From: Pelargonium cotyledonis | Lineage: Eukaryota > Streptophyta > Magnoliopsida > Geraniales > Geraniaceae | Assembly: GCA_036897625.1 (NCBI GenBank) | Contig: JAYMTA010001051.1 | Span: forward strand, 1 to 22,125 | DNA length: 22,125 nt | Reading direction: 5' to 3' | Shown: one piece after another, positions 9,908-19,105 of the stretch | Layout of the letters: every line of letters begins with the position of its first letter | Position numbering within the stretch: position 1 is the stretch's first letter | Notes under the pieces: generated by a model | Told to the model about the DNA's origin: nothing | What the model saw: the letters and a program-made list of their open reading frames with translations, nothing else | Databases searched by the model: none | Made by a program: the position numbers and the translations under genes

Positions 9908-12900
9908 ATGACTCTCAAGATCATAGAACATTGCAGAGCAGCGACAATCGTCGGTTTTTATATACTGACCATTGGAGCAATGGGAGTCGCTCGAGCTCCG
10001 GCCACCGCAATCTGGTCGTCACCATGCTATTCTCACCGACCGTCACTCTTCAGTTCAACTGTCACCGTCCACTCTCGTCCAAATCCAACGGTTAATCAGC
10101 CTCCAAACCATCAGAACAACCCCAGCAAGCACTGGAACAGCTTCTACAAACGCCACCAAAACAAGGTCTCTCCCTCAAATTTCTTCCAAAAACATGTTTT
10201 GATATCTCGAAAAGCCTGAAAATCGAATGAAAAGTAGTGGGTGTGTTGAAAGTTTTGATTTTTTTTTTCTTTTTGCTGTTGCAGTTCTTCAAGGACAGGC
10301 ATTACTTGGAGAAGGATTGGGGCAATTACTTCAGTGGTGGAAATAGGAATGTGGTGTTGGAGGTATTTTATATTTATACAATCAAAATGTGACTTATTGT
10401 TATTATGATTGCCATTTTTGATAAATTTTGGTTGCTGGTTTGTGTTTGGGAATGGAATTTTTTATATTATGTTTTGTTCTGATGATGATTTTTGGGTGGC
10501 AGGTTGGTTGTGGAGCTGGTAACACTATTTTCCCCCTATTTGCTAAATACCGGAATCTATATGTTCATGCTTGTGATTTCTCCCCAAATGCAATTGATCT
10601 TGTTAAGGTTTGTTTCTATAGCTTTGTTTTTTTCATATGCTAGGGAAGCACTTCTTCGTTTGTGATTGTTTTCGTTTGGGTTTATGCCATTGAGTGATAA
10701 GTAGTGGGAACTAATATTTGATTTACTAACGACTAGAAGTTAGTGTGATGTATATAATGTGGCTGTGTAAATTTGCTTCCTAGATGTTGTGCTCATTTGA
10801 GAAACCTGAAAAAGGCAGTTGAGAGCATTAGGCTCGTGCCATTAGGTTATGGAAAGGTTCATTTGTGTATACAGCCTAGAGCTGACAATTTATGTCTCAA
10901 CACGTGACATGACACAAACTAAGTGTGTTTGGGCTCACTTATTCTGTAATCATGTTGTGTTCACGTTAGAGTACTCTACATCTTTAAGACTCATGTTGTG
11001 TTCATGTTGAGCCTCAAAAACCCACATGCACGACGCCTAACAAGCACAAGTAGGGGTTATAAACTTATAATAGTAAATTAACCAACCAAAAGCTAGCTTG
11101 TCTTATTGTTTATTTGATTTTTGTATGTAAGTCAATATAGTTATATTAAATAGGTTAAATTTGTGATATTAAATTGTGTTTGGTTGTGTCGTGTCAAGTG
11201 TGTTGGGGAGCATCATGTCAAGCGTGTTGGTCTTGTCGCACAAAATGTGTTAGGTCATGTCAATACAGTCCATATAGTTATATGTGTCGTGTTCATGTTG
11301 GCCCATATAGCACACAGTCAACCATTAACACGAGCACGACACAACACACACGAATTGCCAACTCTATTGGAGCCTTATCCTTGCATTGCAAAGGTTGTTT
11401 TCATGACTTGATCTCGTGACCTCAAGGTCATGATGCAAGAATCTTATTGTTGCACCTCATATTCAGGAAGCTAACTAATTAATTCAACCAGAAGAAATTA
11501 TTGCAATTAATCACTTTGTGATATTTGTGTAGAGTTTATGTTGTTTGCTGAGCGTGCTAGATTTTCATACTTTTCACCAAATGCAGTTGCATGCAGATTT
11601 CAAAGAAGAAAGGGTTAATGTATTTATGTGTGATGTTACCGATGACAGTCTTTGCGAAAAAATTGATCCTTCTTCAGTTGACGTTGTTACCTTGGTAAGA
11701 TTACCAGTTATGCAGGTGGTGCAAAGGTTCTTTGTTCAGTAGCTAGTCATTTATTGCATTGTTATTCATTAAGAAACACGTCTAACATGTTAAGCAGATA
11801 TTTACATTGTCTGCAGTTTCTCCGAAGAAAATGCCGTTAATATTACAGAACATTAAGAGAGTGCTCAAGGTAGATCTTGGGTGTTTTGGTTTAGGTTTAG
11901 CTACATTATATTCTCCTCCTTTTGGTTTTAAGACTATTTCAAAGTGTAATGTTAGTGTTTTATTTATTTGCAGCCCCATGCTCACGTTCTTGTACGAGAT
12001 TATGCAATTGGAGATTTTGCTCAAGTCTTGCAATTTTATTTGAAATCCTTCTCTGCTTCCTTGTGTTTTATAAGTTCCCAATTTAAGGTTGATTTGTTGG
12101 AGAATACGCGTTAGGTCATGTTGTGTCGTCCCATTTAGCTAAACGAGTAGTGTTCATGTTAGCCCATATAGCACACTATCAACCTTCAATATAACACAAA
12201 CATGGTACTTGTGCACAAATTGGCAGCTCTGCTAAATCTTGTTTGTAGAATCCTGGCCAACAATTAAATTTTGGTTTATTGAGTCTGATCCGAAGCACCG
12301 ACGGTGTGTTTTCTAATTAGTTACTGGTGAACCTTTTAGGTAAAGCAACAAAACAAAAACCGGATGATATGGGAAGACTTCTATGTCAGAGGGGAAGGTA
12401 CTGTAAGTATATACTGTGTTCAATATTGCAAGAAAGGCTGTATAGTGTGTTTGTGTGTCTAATACTTCTAATTTCTGTTTCCCACAGTGCTCATTTTACT
12501 TCTCTGAAAGTTTCTTGTCAACGTTGTTTAAAGACGCTGGCTTCAACACTGATGATATCAGTATATATTGCAAACAAATTGTGAATCGTACTAGGAATGT
12601 GATAATGGATCGGTATGTTCACTTCTCAATCGCAGGTAGATTTATGTTTCTTGTCATTCTCATTCAACATGAATATGCTATCTTAAGCAAGGCCAGACCT
12701 TCTAGTCATCTAGTGATGTGTCATGGATAGAGGCATAGAGCGAAAAATTCAGATTTTGTCATTTTTTTTTCTTTCCGTATTTGTGTTGAAATGGCCTAAC
12801 CATAACCCCGGGATCGAACTGGAAGAGGCGCATGCCCATGCAGGTCGGGTTGCGGATTCTAGAAAAGAAAATGTATGGGTGGCCCGACCTGACCCTTTCT

Positions 12901-13354
12901 CTGCGTCGCGAACTGGACATGAAAATTAACCGTCTAATGCGATCTGTACCCATAAAAATGTGGGTCGGATTTCGGGTGCCTGCAGGTTCAAGTCCAAATT
13001 GTCACCTCTCCTCCGGCTCCAGACTCAGAAACTTGATACAACAATCCATTAGCCGATCAAGTTTGGGACTAGATGATTATCAGGTAGCTTTTAAACTAGA
13101 ATTTCCGTTCATGAATAGGAATTAAGACTGAGAACGAGAATCAGATTCTCATTCTTCATGTTTGGATCATAACTATTTTGTCATGAATTCTTATTTCCAT
13201 TACATTTTTCAAAATGTAATGGAAATAAGAATTTTTAGTACTCATATATGTTAGAACAGTGTATTCGTGCTTTTGGGATGGAAACGGGAAGAGATCGTCT
13301 CCTATTTACAGATGTTGGGTCTTTCGTTCCCAGCAGACGCTGTCGTGGATGTAA
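9908..13354 (+). CDS. METTL2/6/8-family SAM methyltransferase (probable tRNA 3-methylcytidine enzyme)
   Basis: Nine exons join in frame: 9908 (or 9980)-10165, 10285-10362, 10503-10607, 11587-11694, 11798-11869, 11974-12024, 12340-12402, 12488-12612 and 13312-13354. The product is 300 aa from the first ATG or 276 aa from the second. Family motifs, numbered from the second Met, are HWNSFYKRHQNKFFKDRHYL (49-68), SAM motif I VLEVGCGAGNT (86-96), HACDFSP (110-116), SSVDVVTLIFTLSAVSP (152-168), VRDYAIGDFAQ (190-200), FYVRGEGT (214-221) and FYFSESFL (225-232). These match plant proteins like At1g54650. METTL2/6/8 relatives methylate C32 of certain tRNAs, so that role is inferred from family. Residues 1-35 from the second Met (MGVARAPATA onward) are rich in Ser/Arg/Ala and lack acidic residues, which suggests an organelle transit peptide. 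The last exon is short and odd (CWVFRSQQTLSWM where RRWVQ-type residues are usual). Reading through the last donor would instead give a different 38-residue tail ending at 12730. Confidence 0.88.
10878..11365. mobile_element. TIR-bounded non-autonomous element in methyltransferase intron 3
   Basis: The left end agagctgacaattt matches the reverse complement of the right end (agagttggcaattc) at 11 of 14 positions. The interior is rich in gtcgtgtt/acacgac motifs, typical of small dispersed plant elements. It is about 488 bp long and has no coding capacity. No clean target-site duplication is visible, so the exact ends are uncertain. Confidence 0.55.
12105..12230. mobile_element. Truncated second copy of the same element in methyltransferase intron 6
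   Basis: It shares the exact 15-mer gcccatatagcacac (12162-12176) with 11301-11315 of the intron-3 element. A related right end, cacaaattggcagctct (12214-12230), corresponds to cacgaattgccaactct. The left half is missing. Confidence 0.6.
12613..13311 (+). other. Methyltransferase intron 8 with transposon debris
   Basis: This 699-bp intron runs from a strong GTATGT donor to a TTTACAG acceptor. From about 12780 to 13010 it holds a GC-richer insert with ggtcggg at 12843 and its inverse cccgacc at 12884. This is probably a fragment of a dispersed repeat. A long perfect hairpin (13186-13233) and a smaller one (13136-13150) lie further on. Confidence 0.5.
13186..13233. repeat. Perfect 23-bp inverted repeat with a 2-nt loop
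   Basis: The arms 13186-13208 and 13211-13233 are exactly complementary around TC, starting aattcttatttcc and ending ggaaataagaatt. An earlier palindrome, GAGAATC-A-GATTCTC (13136-13150), lies 35 bp upstream. Together they look like part of a foldback or MITE-type element inside intron 8, about 80 bp upstream of the last exon. Confidence 0.85.
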
Positions 13355-14240
13355 CATGAAATTACTTGAAATCGATCAAGTTACTGTCGTTGTATTTGAT
13401 GATTTTTTGGAAGAATTTATTTGAGTTCTTGTACCTATAGTTTCTTCATTATTTGTAAGGAAAAATTACCAATATAGTTATTGAATTATTGGGACTTAAC
13501 TAATATGTAAAGGCGGCAATTTCAGGTTTCAGATCGTGTTCGTGTTGATGAAAGCCTAACCCGAATGAGGTTTTGGTTTGTTCGGGTTTCAGGCGGATCG
13601 GCCCTTTGATGACATTGACAATTGAGTCTCAGTTCATAGGTCATCTATCTAACAAAAAATAATAATGTTGAATTGTGTGAAATAGATAATTATAGTATTA
13701 AACACGTATTCGTGAATAATCGTTTGCACGATTACTAAACGTGTTGTGTTCGTATTGGGACATACAACATGTAACTCGACATACTCAAAACTCGACTAAT
13801 ATTTAAGGGTTCTAGTTGCGTAAAATAAATATAATCAATTTTCGAGTTGGGGCGGACACACGCATTTTTCACACAAATTTCGCAATATGCAATTTTTTCG
13901 ATCACATTTGTATAATTTATTTTAAACCGAAATCAACTTAAAATTAGAATTGTCAATTCAACTTTCAAGAATCGAGTTGTATTTAAAATTGATATATCTA
14001 ACAAAACTTTAAACCTTTACTGTGACATGAACATGATCCCAATCAACAATTCATACCCAAATTCAAATTAACATATAAATACATTGGATCTTCTAGAATG
14101 GAAGCTACTACAAATGGGTCAGGATTTTCTGGTGCCATTGCTCAATAATTGTACCGTATGGTACTCAAAAAGCTTTATTTTTATTATTGAATATCGATCA
14201 TGGTTTTGAAGAGACAATGAGACCCAAGACTTTTTGTGCA
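13355..14240. other. Intergenic region between the methyltransferase and PP2C genes
   Basis: It contains a short element-like stretch (about 13510-13626) with gtgttcgtgttg and cgggtttcaggcggatcgg, resembling the dispersed repeats in the introns. A copy of the ttctagttgc motif lies at 13809-13828. The remainder is AT-rich. No gene is seen. Confidence 0.5.
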
Positions 14241-14243
14241 CAG

Positions 14244-14253
14244 GACACGTGTC
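14244..14253. promoter_or_regulatory. Palindromic G-box/ABRE upstream of the PP2C gene
   Basis: GACACGTGTC is a perfect 10-bp palindrome containing CACGTG and ACGTGTC in both orientations. bZIP factors of the ABF/AREB class bind such sites. It lies about 50 bp upstream of a TATAAATA motif (14302-14309). Confidence 0.65.
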
Positions 14254-14301
14254 TGCCTCAAAGTTTGGTCTCTCATGAAAAATCCATGATTTTATTAATT
14301 A

Positions 14302-14309
14302 TATAAATA
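14302..14309 (+). promoter_or_regulatory. Candidate TATA box of the PP2C gene
   Basis: TATAAATA is followed after about 30 bp by CT-rich sequence typical of plant leaders (tctgtctccc and ctctctct runs). A second candidate, TATAAAA near 14591, is closer to the leader-intron donor, so the start site is not settled. Confidence 0.45.
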
Positions 14310-14463
14310 TTCAAAAACTTGTCTTCTTCCATCTACAAAACTCTGTCTCCCAACAAATTTTCATTTTCTCTCTCTAAAAAAGGAATATTTTTCTATTTCT
14401 CTCTCTAAAACATTGCCAATCTTTCTGTCTGGCTCTTCAATGATGTAAGATAATGACATGCAT

Positions 14464-14470
14464 ACGTGTC
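14464..14470 (+). promoter_or_regulatory. Second ABRE core upstream of the PP2C gene
   Basis: ACGTGTC is the classical ABRE core. Paired ABREs are the usual arrangement for abscisic acid response. If transcription starts from the 14302 TATA box, this copy would lie in the leader instead of the promoter. Confidence 0.5.
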
Positions 14471-14635
14471 CCTTAAGGAGTGCACTGGAAAAAAGCATCT
14501 CCACACCCCATAAAACTTCTCCTTTTTGTTTCTCTCTCCTCTCCTCCCCTCTCTCTCTCTAGCATCTTCACCAAGAGCTCAGAAAAAAATATAAAATCTC
14601 GAGTCTCAAACCAGTTTTTAATCTGTTTTTGGCTG

Positions 14636-14856
14636 GTAAGTACTGAGTACCCATAAGTTGTTTAGTTTCTCAAGATTTTGTTGTTGAATTTGTTTATTTG
14701 TTTTCATGGTTGTGTGGTGTTGTGGAACCCAGATTGATGATTGTTTATTGATTATTAGTCCTTTTTGTTAATTGGGTTGCTTGATTTTGCTGTTAATTGT
14801 GGGTATTTGGGGGGTTTTTGGAGTTGGGTTGTGTTAGAACAAGTGGAAGGTGAATC

Positions 14857-14902
<46 letters not shown>

Positions 14903-15534
14903 CATGAATCTAAAGATAGAGAGAGCTGTGATGGGTTGCCTCAGATCCAGGAAATACCCAAGTTTTGTGTGAAAAAGTTTTAACCTTTTTAGGTTTTCAT
15001 GTGATTATTAGGGGAAGGTGGTTACTGGTTTTCCTTTTTCCTAGGTTCTTTCTCATGACCTCTTTTGCTTTCTCTGATTTGGGTTTATGGATAAAGCTCT
15101 GGTTTTGATAGTTCCATGTGTGTTCTGTTTATTTAAAGGTTGGTGGTGGGGGATAGGATTTGGGCATTCTTTGAGGCCTTCTTTATCGGGTTTGATTCGG
15201 TTTCTGCTTTGAGAAAAAGTCCGAGTTGTGATTCCAATCTGAAGGTTAAGTTCCAAGCTGCGAGGAAGGCTAGATCCATAGTGAGTCAACAGATCTGAGA
15301 AACCCGTTTTCGCTTTCTGCTTGTGACTAGCTCATAAGCATCTTGAATTTGAACTCGGTGACTTAATCTGCTCTAATGCTGTGAAAAGATTGGTGGGTCA
15401 TAGCGATTTTTGTTTCGGATGCCCAAATTGGCAGATTTGGGGCCAAGTTTGAGATGAAGGGGTGAGAAGATGTTAGAGTATTTGAGTTTGGTACGATCGG
15501 AGGCTAATTGCTCAGAATACTCAAAGAGGAATTG
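14636..15534 (+). other. Probable PP2C leader intron and leader sequence
   Basis: A strong donor GTAAGT at 14636 follows a CT-rich first leader exon. Candidate acceptors are at 15044 (after ttcctttttcctag), 15292 and 15434. I cannot choose between them, although 15044 has the best pyrimidine tract. The segment contains a 43-nt AG/GA tract at 14858-14900 and several short upstream frames, including the non-ATG open stretch just before the CDS. A leader intron also occurs in Arabidopsis HAB1. Confidence 0.55.
14858..14900. repeat. (AG)n microsatellite, 43 nt
   Basis: An uninterrupted AG/GA alternation of about 21 repeats lies within the presumed PP2C leader intron. It is likely to vary in length between individuals and could bind BBR/BPC-type GAGA factors. 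That binding is inference. Confidence 0.9.
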
Positions 15535-18411
15535 ATGGAAGATATGTCTCCGGCTGTTGCAGTGACACTGAGTTTAGGTAACGCTACGTGTGATAGCTCG
15601 GGAATTGCGACCCATGTGGAAATCACTCGGCTCAAGCTAGTAACAGACTCGGGAAGCTTGTTGTCGGATCCAGCTAATGTGATGTGTGCAGAGTCGATTT
15701 CTAATGGTACAGTGAGTGAAGTCAACATAGTGACTGTGTCAGCACCAAAAGACTCCGACGAAGTTGGAGCCGATCTGTTTGAGATGCTGACAGAGAACAG
15801 TCTAAACAAGTCAATTACAAGTGAAGCTATGATCCCTGAAAGTGAGGAAGATGAAATGTTATCCGTCGGGGAAGATACTAATGGGATTATTAGTGAGGAG
15901 TTGATAGTTTTGAAAGCAACTTCTGAAGTGAGCTTGCCTGATGCTTTGAAGATCGAAAATGCAGAAAGTGGCCAACTTCTAGCCAAGGCTATTATTTTGG
16001 GGGAGTCGAGCATGAAACAGGTTCCTGCAGCAGCGGAACTCCTTATTGCCTCAGTTAGCCCAGATTCAGCTATATCTGATGGATCTAGTTTAACGGCTTC
16101 AGCTGTAGTTTTGCGTGTACCTAGTGAGAATGGTCTCGGTAGAGGAGGCTACCGGAGTGTTTATAAGCTGGAATGTTTGCCACTTTGGGGCTCGGTGTCG
16201 ATATGTGGGAAAAGACCGGAAATGGAAGATGCTGTTGCTGCTGAGCCCCGGTCTGTGCAAATTCCGATCAATATGCTTACTGGCAATTATGTTATTGACG
16301 AAATGAGCCAGAGTCTGACCCACCTAACCAGTCATTTCTTTGGTGTTTACGATGGACATGGAGGTTCTCAGGTACATCGTTTTCCATATTCATAGACATA
16401 TATGCTTGTACTCCTATGTATTAGAGTCTACAAAATCGATGCATCTAAGTGAGATAGTTCTTGTTAGACTTTGTGAAAATTAGACAATTTATTTAAGTAT
16501 GCTCGAACTTGGGCTGTCATTTTTGGTTACGACCCTTGACTCGGCACTAACACAGATACAAATTTAAGTTGGTTTGGATTAATCGTGTTCATGTTGAGTA
16601 ACATAAGTCAATCGCGTCATGTTTATGTCGACTCCTCTTAACCATCCTAATTCGTAAAATGGTAATTTTATAACCCTGTAATGTCAAATTGTCAATACTG
16701 ACCCATATAAAATCAAGTTGGTCAAATATGTTGGGTAAAAAAAAAATGTTTAAATGTGTCGGGTCATGTCATGTTATTTTGAACTCAATTATTTAAACAT
16801 GTTGAGCGTGGCATGCTGTGTCAACCAGTTCGTAAACGGTTGTATTCGTGTCACTGTCATGTAACTCTATCAATCCATTTAACTTTCAACACAATACGAC
16901 CCGCGATCCCGAGTTGACACTCTCTAGCTGAAACGATGCAATGGACATGTTTAACATGATTTATGTATTGAGTCAATGGTTTGCAACTTGTACTTTGCTT
17001 CAATAATCCCATTGTATTGCAAAAGACTTTTGGTCAATTTTTTTAGAACCTGGACTTCTTTTCTAATGATCAAGTTAATTTGTTTTGATCCAATATGTTT
17101 GAGTTTGTGAAATCCCGAGTTCTGAACTTTGAGCGTGATTTGGAGGCAATCCCTCGTGCAGGTTGCTAACTATTGCAGCGAGCGGTTGCATCTTGCTTTG
17201 GCAGAAGAGATTGGAAATGAGAAAGATGAAAAGTATACGGGGAAAAGTCAACAAGAACAGTGGGAGAGAACTTTCATGAGTTGCTTTCTCAAAGTGGACG
17301 ATGAGATTGGAGGAAAAGTTAGCAGATACATAAATGGAAGCAGTGGAGAAGTTAGTTCTGAGCCCGTTGCCCCTGAAACTGTTGGGTCTACAGCTGTTGT
17401 TGCATTAGTCTGTTCGTCTCATATTATAGTTGCCAACTGTGGTGATTCAAGAGCCGTACTATGTCGAGGAAAAGAACCAATGGCATTATCAGTCGATCAT
17501 AAAGTAAGTGATGTGTTTTGATTGATACATTGTAGAAGTCACAAAAATATTTATGGAAACTGAACTGTTCCTGTTTTTTGGCAGCCCAACAGAGAAGACG
17601 AATATGCAAGAATCGAGGCTTCTGGTGGCAAGGTCATACAATGGAATGGACACCGCGTTTTTGGTGTTCTTGCAATGTCAAGATCAATCGGTAGATTTCC
17701 TCGTACCATTACGCATTGTTTCTTTTATTTTGGCCATTGTGTTTCCGAATTTACACTGCTGAAGTTACAAAATAGTCCTTGCACTATTATTGTTTCATTT
17801 TAGTCCTTTTTTGTTTCAGTTTAAGTTCAAACTTATTCATTACGTTTCAATTTAGTCCAAAGTTTTTCCGAATAAGTTTTGACTAAACTGGAATAAATAA
17901 TAGAACAGGTACTAAAATGGAGCAAATGGCATAGTACAAGGGATATTTTTGAAAATTTTCTTCACAAAGTGATCTTTTCATTTGTTTTACTAATGCGTCG
18001 CAAAACCAATGATCTCATACCTATGCATGTGACATGTCTTCCGAAGTTTTGTTTCCTCACACGTTGTGTACTACAGGCGATAGGTATTTGAAACCATGGA
18101 TCATTCCCGAACCAGAGGTCATGTTCATTCCCCGAGCAAGAGAAGACGAATGCCTCATCCTCGCCACTGATGGGTTATGGGACGTCATGTCAAACGAGGA
18201 AGCATGTGAGGTTGCTCGTAGGCGGATCCTCCTCTGGCACAAGAAAAATGGTGTGTCAACTCTCACAGATCGAGGCAAAGAAATCGACCCTGCAGCTCAG
18301 GCAGCTGCGGATTACCTATCAATGCTCGCTCTCCAGAAGGGAAGCAAGGACAACATCTCGGTGATCGTGGTGGACTTGAAAGCGCAAAGGAAGTTCAAGA
18401 GCAAATCGTAA
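15535..18411 (+). CDS. HAB1: Clade A protein phosphatase 2C, HAB1/HAB2-like (abscisic acid co-receptor)
   Basis: Coding exons 15535-16371, 17162-17503, 17585-17690 and 18077-18411 join in frame to 539 aa (HAB1 is 511). The enzyme dephosphorylates SnRK2 kinases and is inhibited by abscisic acid-bound PYR/PYL/RCAR receptors in nucleus and cytosol. The N-terminus [16 protein letters not shown] and segments [19 protein letters not shown] and [19 protein letters not shown] match HAB proteins. Metal-binding residues are in place: E231-D232 (PEMEDAV), D273 (VYDGHGG), D460 (ATDGLWDVM) and D520 (GSKDNIS). The receptor-contacting Trp lock is W413 (KVIQW). The C-terminus [11 protein letters not shown] is typical. 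Residues 1-200 form an acidic, poorly conserved regulatory part. The ATG at 15535 is preferred over upstream TTG-led frames because it restores the family N-terminus. Introns are 790, 81 and 386 bp. HAB1 versus HAB2 cannot be separated by eye, since many species have one shared orthologue. Confidence 0.95.
16512..16925. mobile_element. Dispersed-repeat remnant in PP2C intron 1
   Basis: The interior carries repeated gtgtcgggtcatgtcatgtt, gttcatgttgag and acgacccgcg phrases of the same style as the methyltransferase intron elements. The ends read ggctgtcatttttgg on the left and, in reverse complement, gagtgtcaactcggg on the right, a weak inverted match. It is non-coding, and its boundaries are approximate. 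Confidence 0.45.
17768..17951. mobile_element. MITE-like element in PP2C intron 3
   Basis: The left end caaaatagtccttgcactat and the reverse complement of the right end caaaaatatcccttgtacta share an imperfect terminal inverted repeat. It continues with cattttagtcc against cattttagtacc for about 40 bp. The element is about 184 bp long with no coding capacity. No clear target duplication is seen. Confidence 0.6.
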
Positions 18412-18583
18412 AACCAAAACAAGGTTCACACGTACGTAGTCTTCTGATACTTCTGAATCTATATAATACCTACATATTAGAGAATTTTACATCTAATTGC
18501 TACTTAGTCCATTTGTTTTTGTCTATGGACTTGTTGTGTGTACAAGAATAGAAAGTAGTAGTGGTTATGTGCTATATATAGCA
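18412..18583 (+). other. Probable PP2C 3' untranslated region
   Basis: AT-rich sequence follows the TAA. No canonical AATAAA is seen; an atataatac motif near 18461 could serve as a weak signal. The end is not determined. Confidence 0.4.
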
Positions 18584-19105
18584 AGTCATGTATCTGAATT
18601 CCTTATCATCTTTGTTTATTCTTATGGTTATGTAAATTTGGGGTCTTGGAGGGGATGGATAGGGGGAGAAGTTATTACCATTTTCAAGTATTTAAGGTTT
18701 TGCATCTCTGACGCGTCGGGCTACAAGGTTTTTGCTCTTCATGGTTCAAGGGCATTTTTGTCAAGTCATATCTAAATTTGTTTTGATCTTCTTTTATTGT
18801 TATGGTTATGTAAGCTTGAGATCTCGGAGGGGTTGGGTAGGGGGGAAGTTTTACCATTTTCAAGTATTTAAGGTTTTGCATTCCGGCGCCTTGGGGCTGA
18901 GATTTTTGCTTCTCGTCTTTCAAGGGCATTTTCGTCGAGTCATGTATCTTAATTTGTTTTGATCTTTGTTTATTGTTATGGTTATGTAAATTTGAGGTCA
19001 TAGAGTGGATGGGGAGGGGGAGGAATTTTTACCATTTTCAAGTATTTACGATTTTGCACTCCGGCGTATCGGGTCTTTGAGGGCATTTTCGTCATTCTAG
19101 GCATA
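18584..19105. repeat. Three tandem copies of a unit of about 177 bp downstream of PP2C
   Basis: Each copy runs in order through tttgttttgatcttt, attgttatggttatgtaa, a G-rich stretch (gggtagggggg), ttaccattttcaagtattta, gttttgcattccggcg and caagggcattttcgtc. Copies begin near 18596, 18777 and 18954. Differences between copies are scattered substitutions and small indels, so the array is old. The minus strand is open over two copies only because the repeated unit lacks stops. I see no known protein there. Confidence 0.85.

Noticed and set aside
12985..12995. ggttcaagtcc, resembling a tRNA/SINE B box
   Set aside because: No A box lies at the right distance upstream and no cloverleaf can be drawn, so neither a tRNA nor a SINE is supported.
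15504..16013. 169-aa open frame on the minus strand
   Set aside because: It is antisense to the first PP2C exon, whose sense frame matches HAB proteins along its length. The antisense peptide is not recognisable.
18684..19001. 105-aa minus-strand open frame with internal repetition
   Set aside because: The repetition is that of the 177-bp DNA tandem repeat. The peptide is low in complexity and has no start or splice context.
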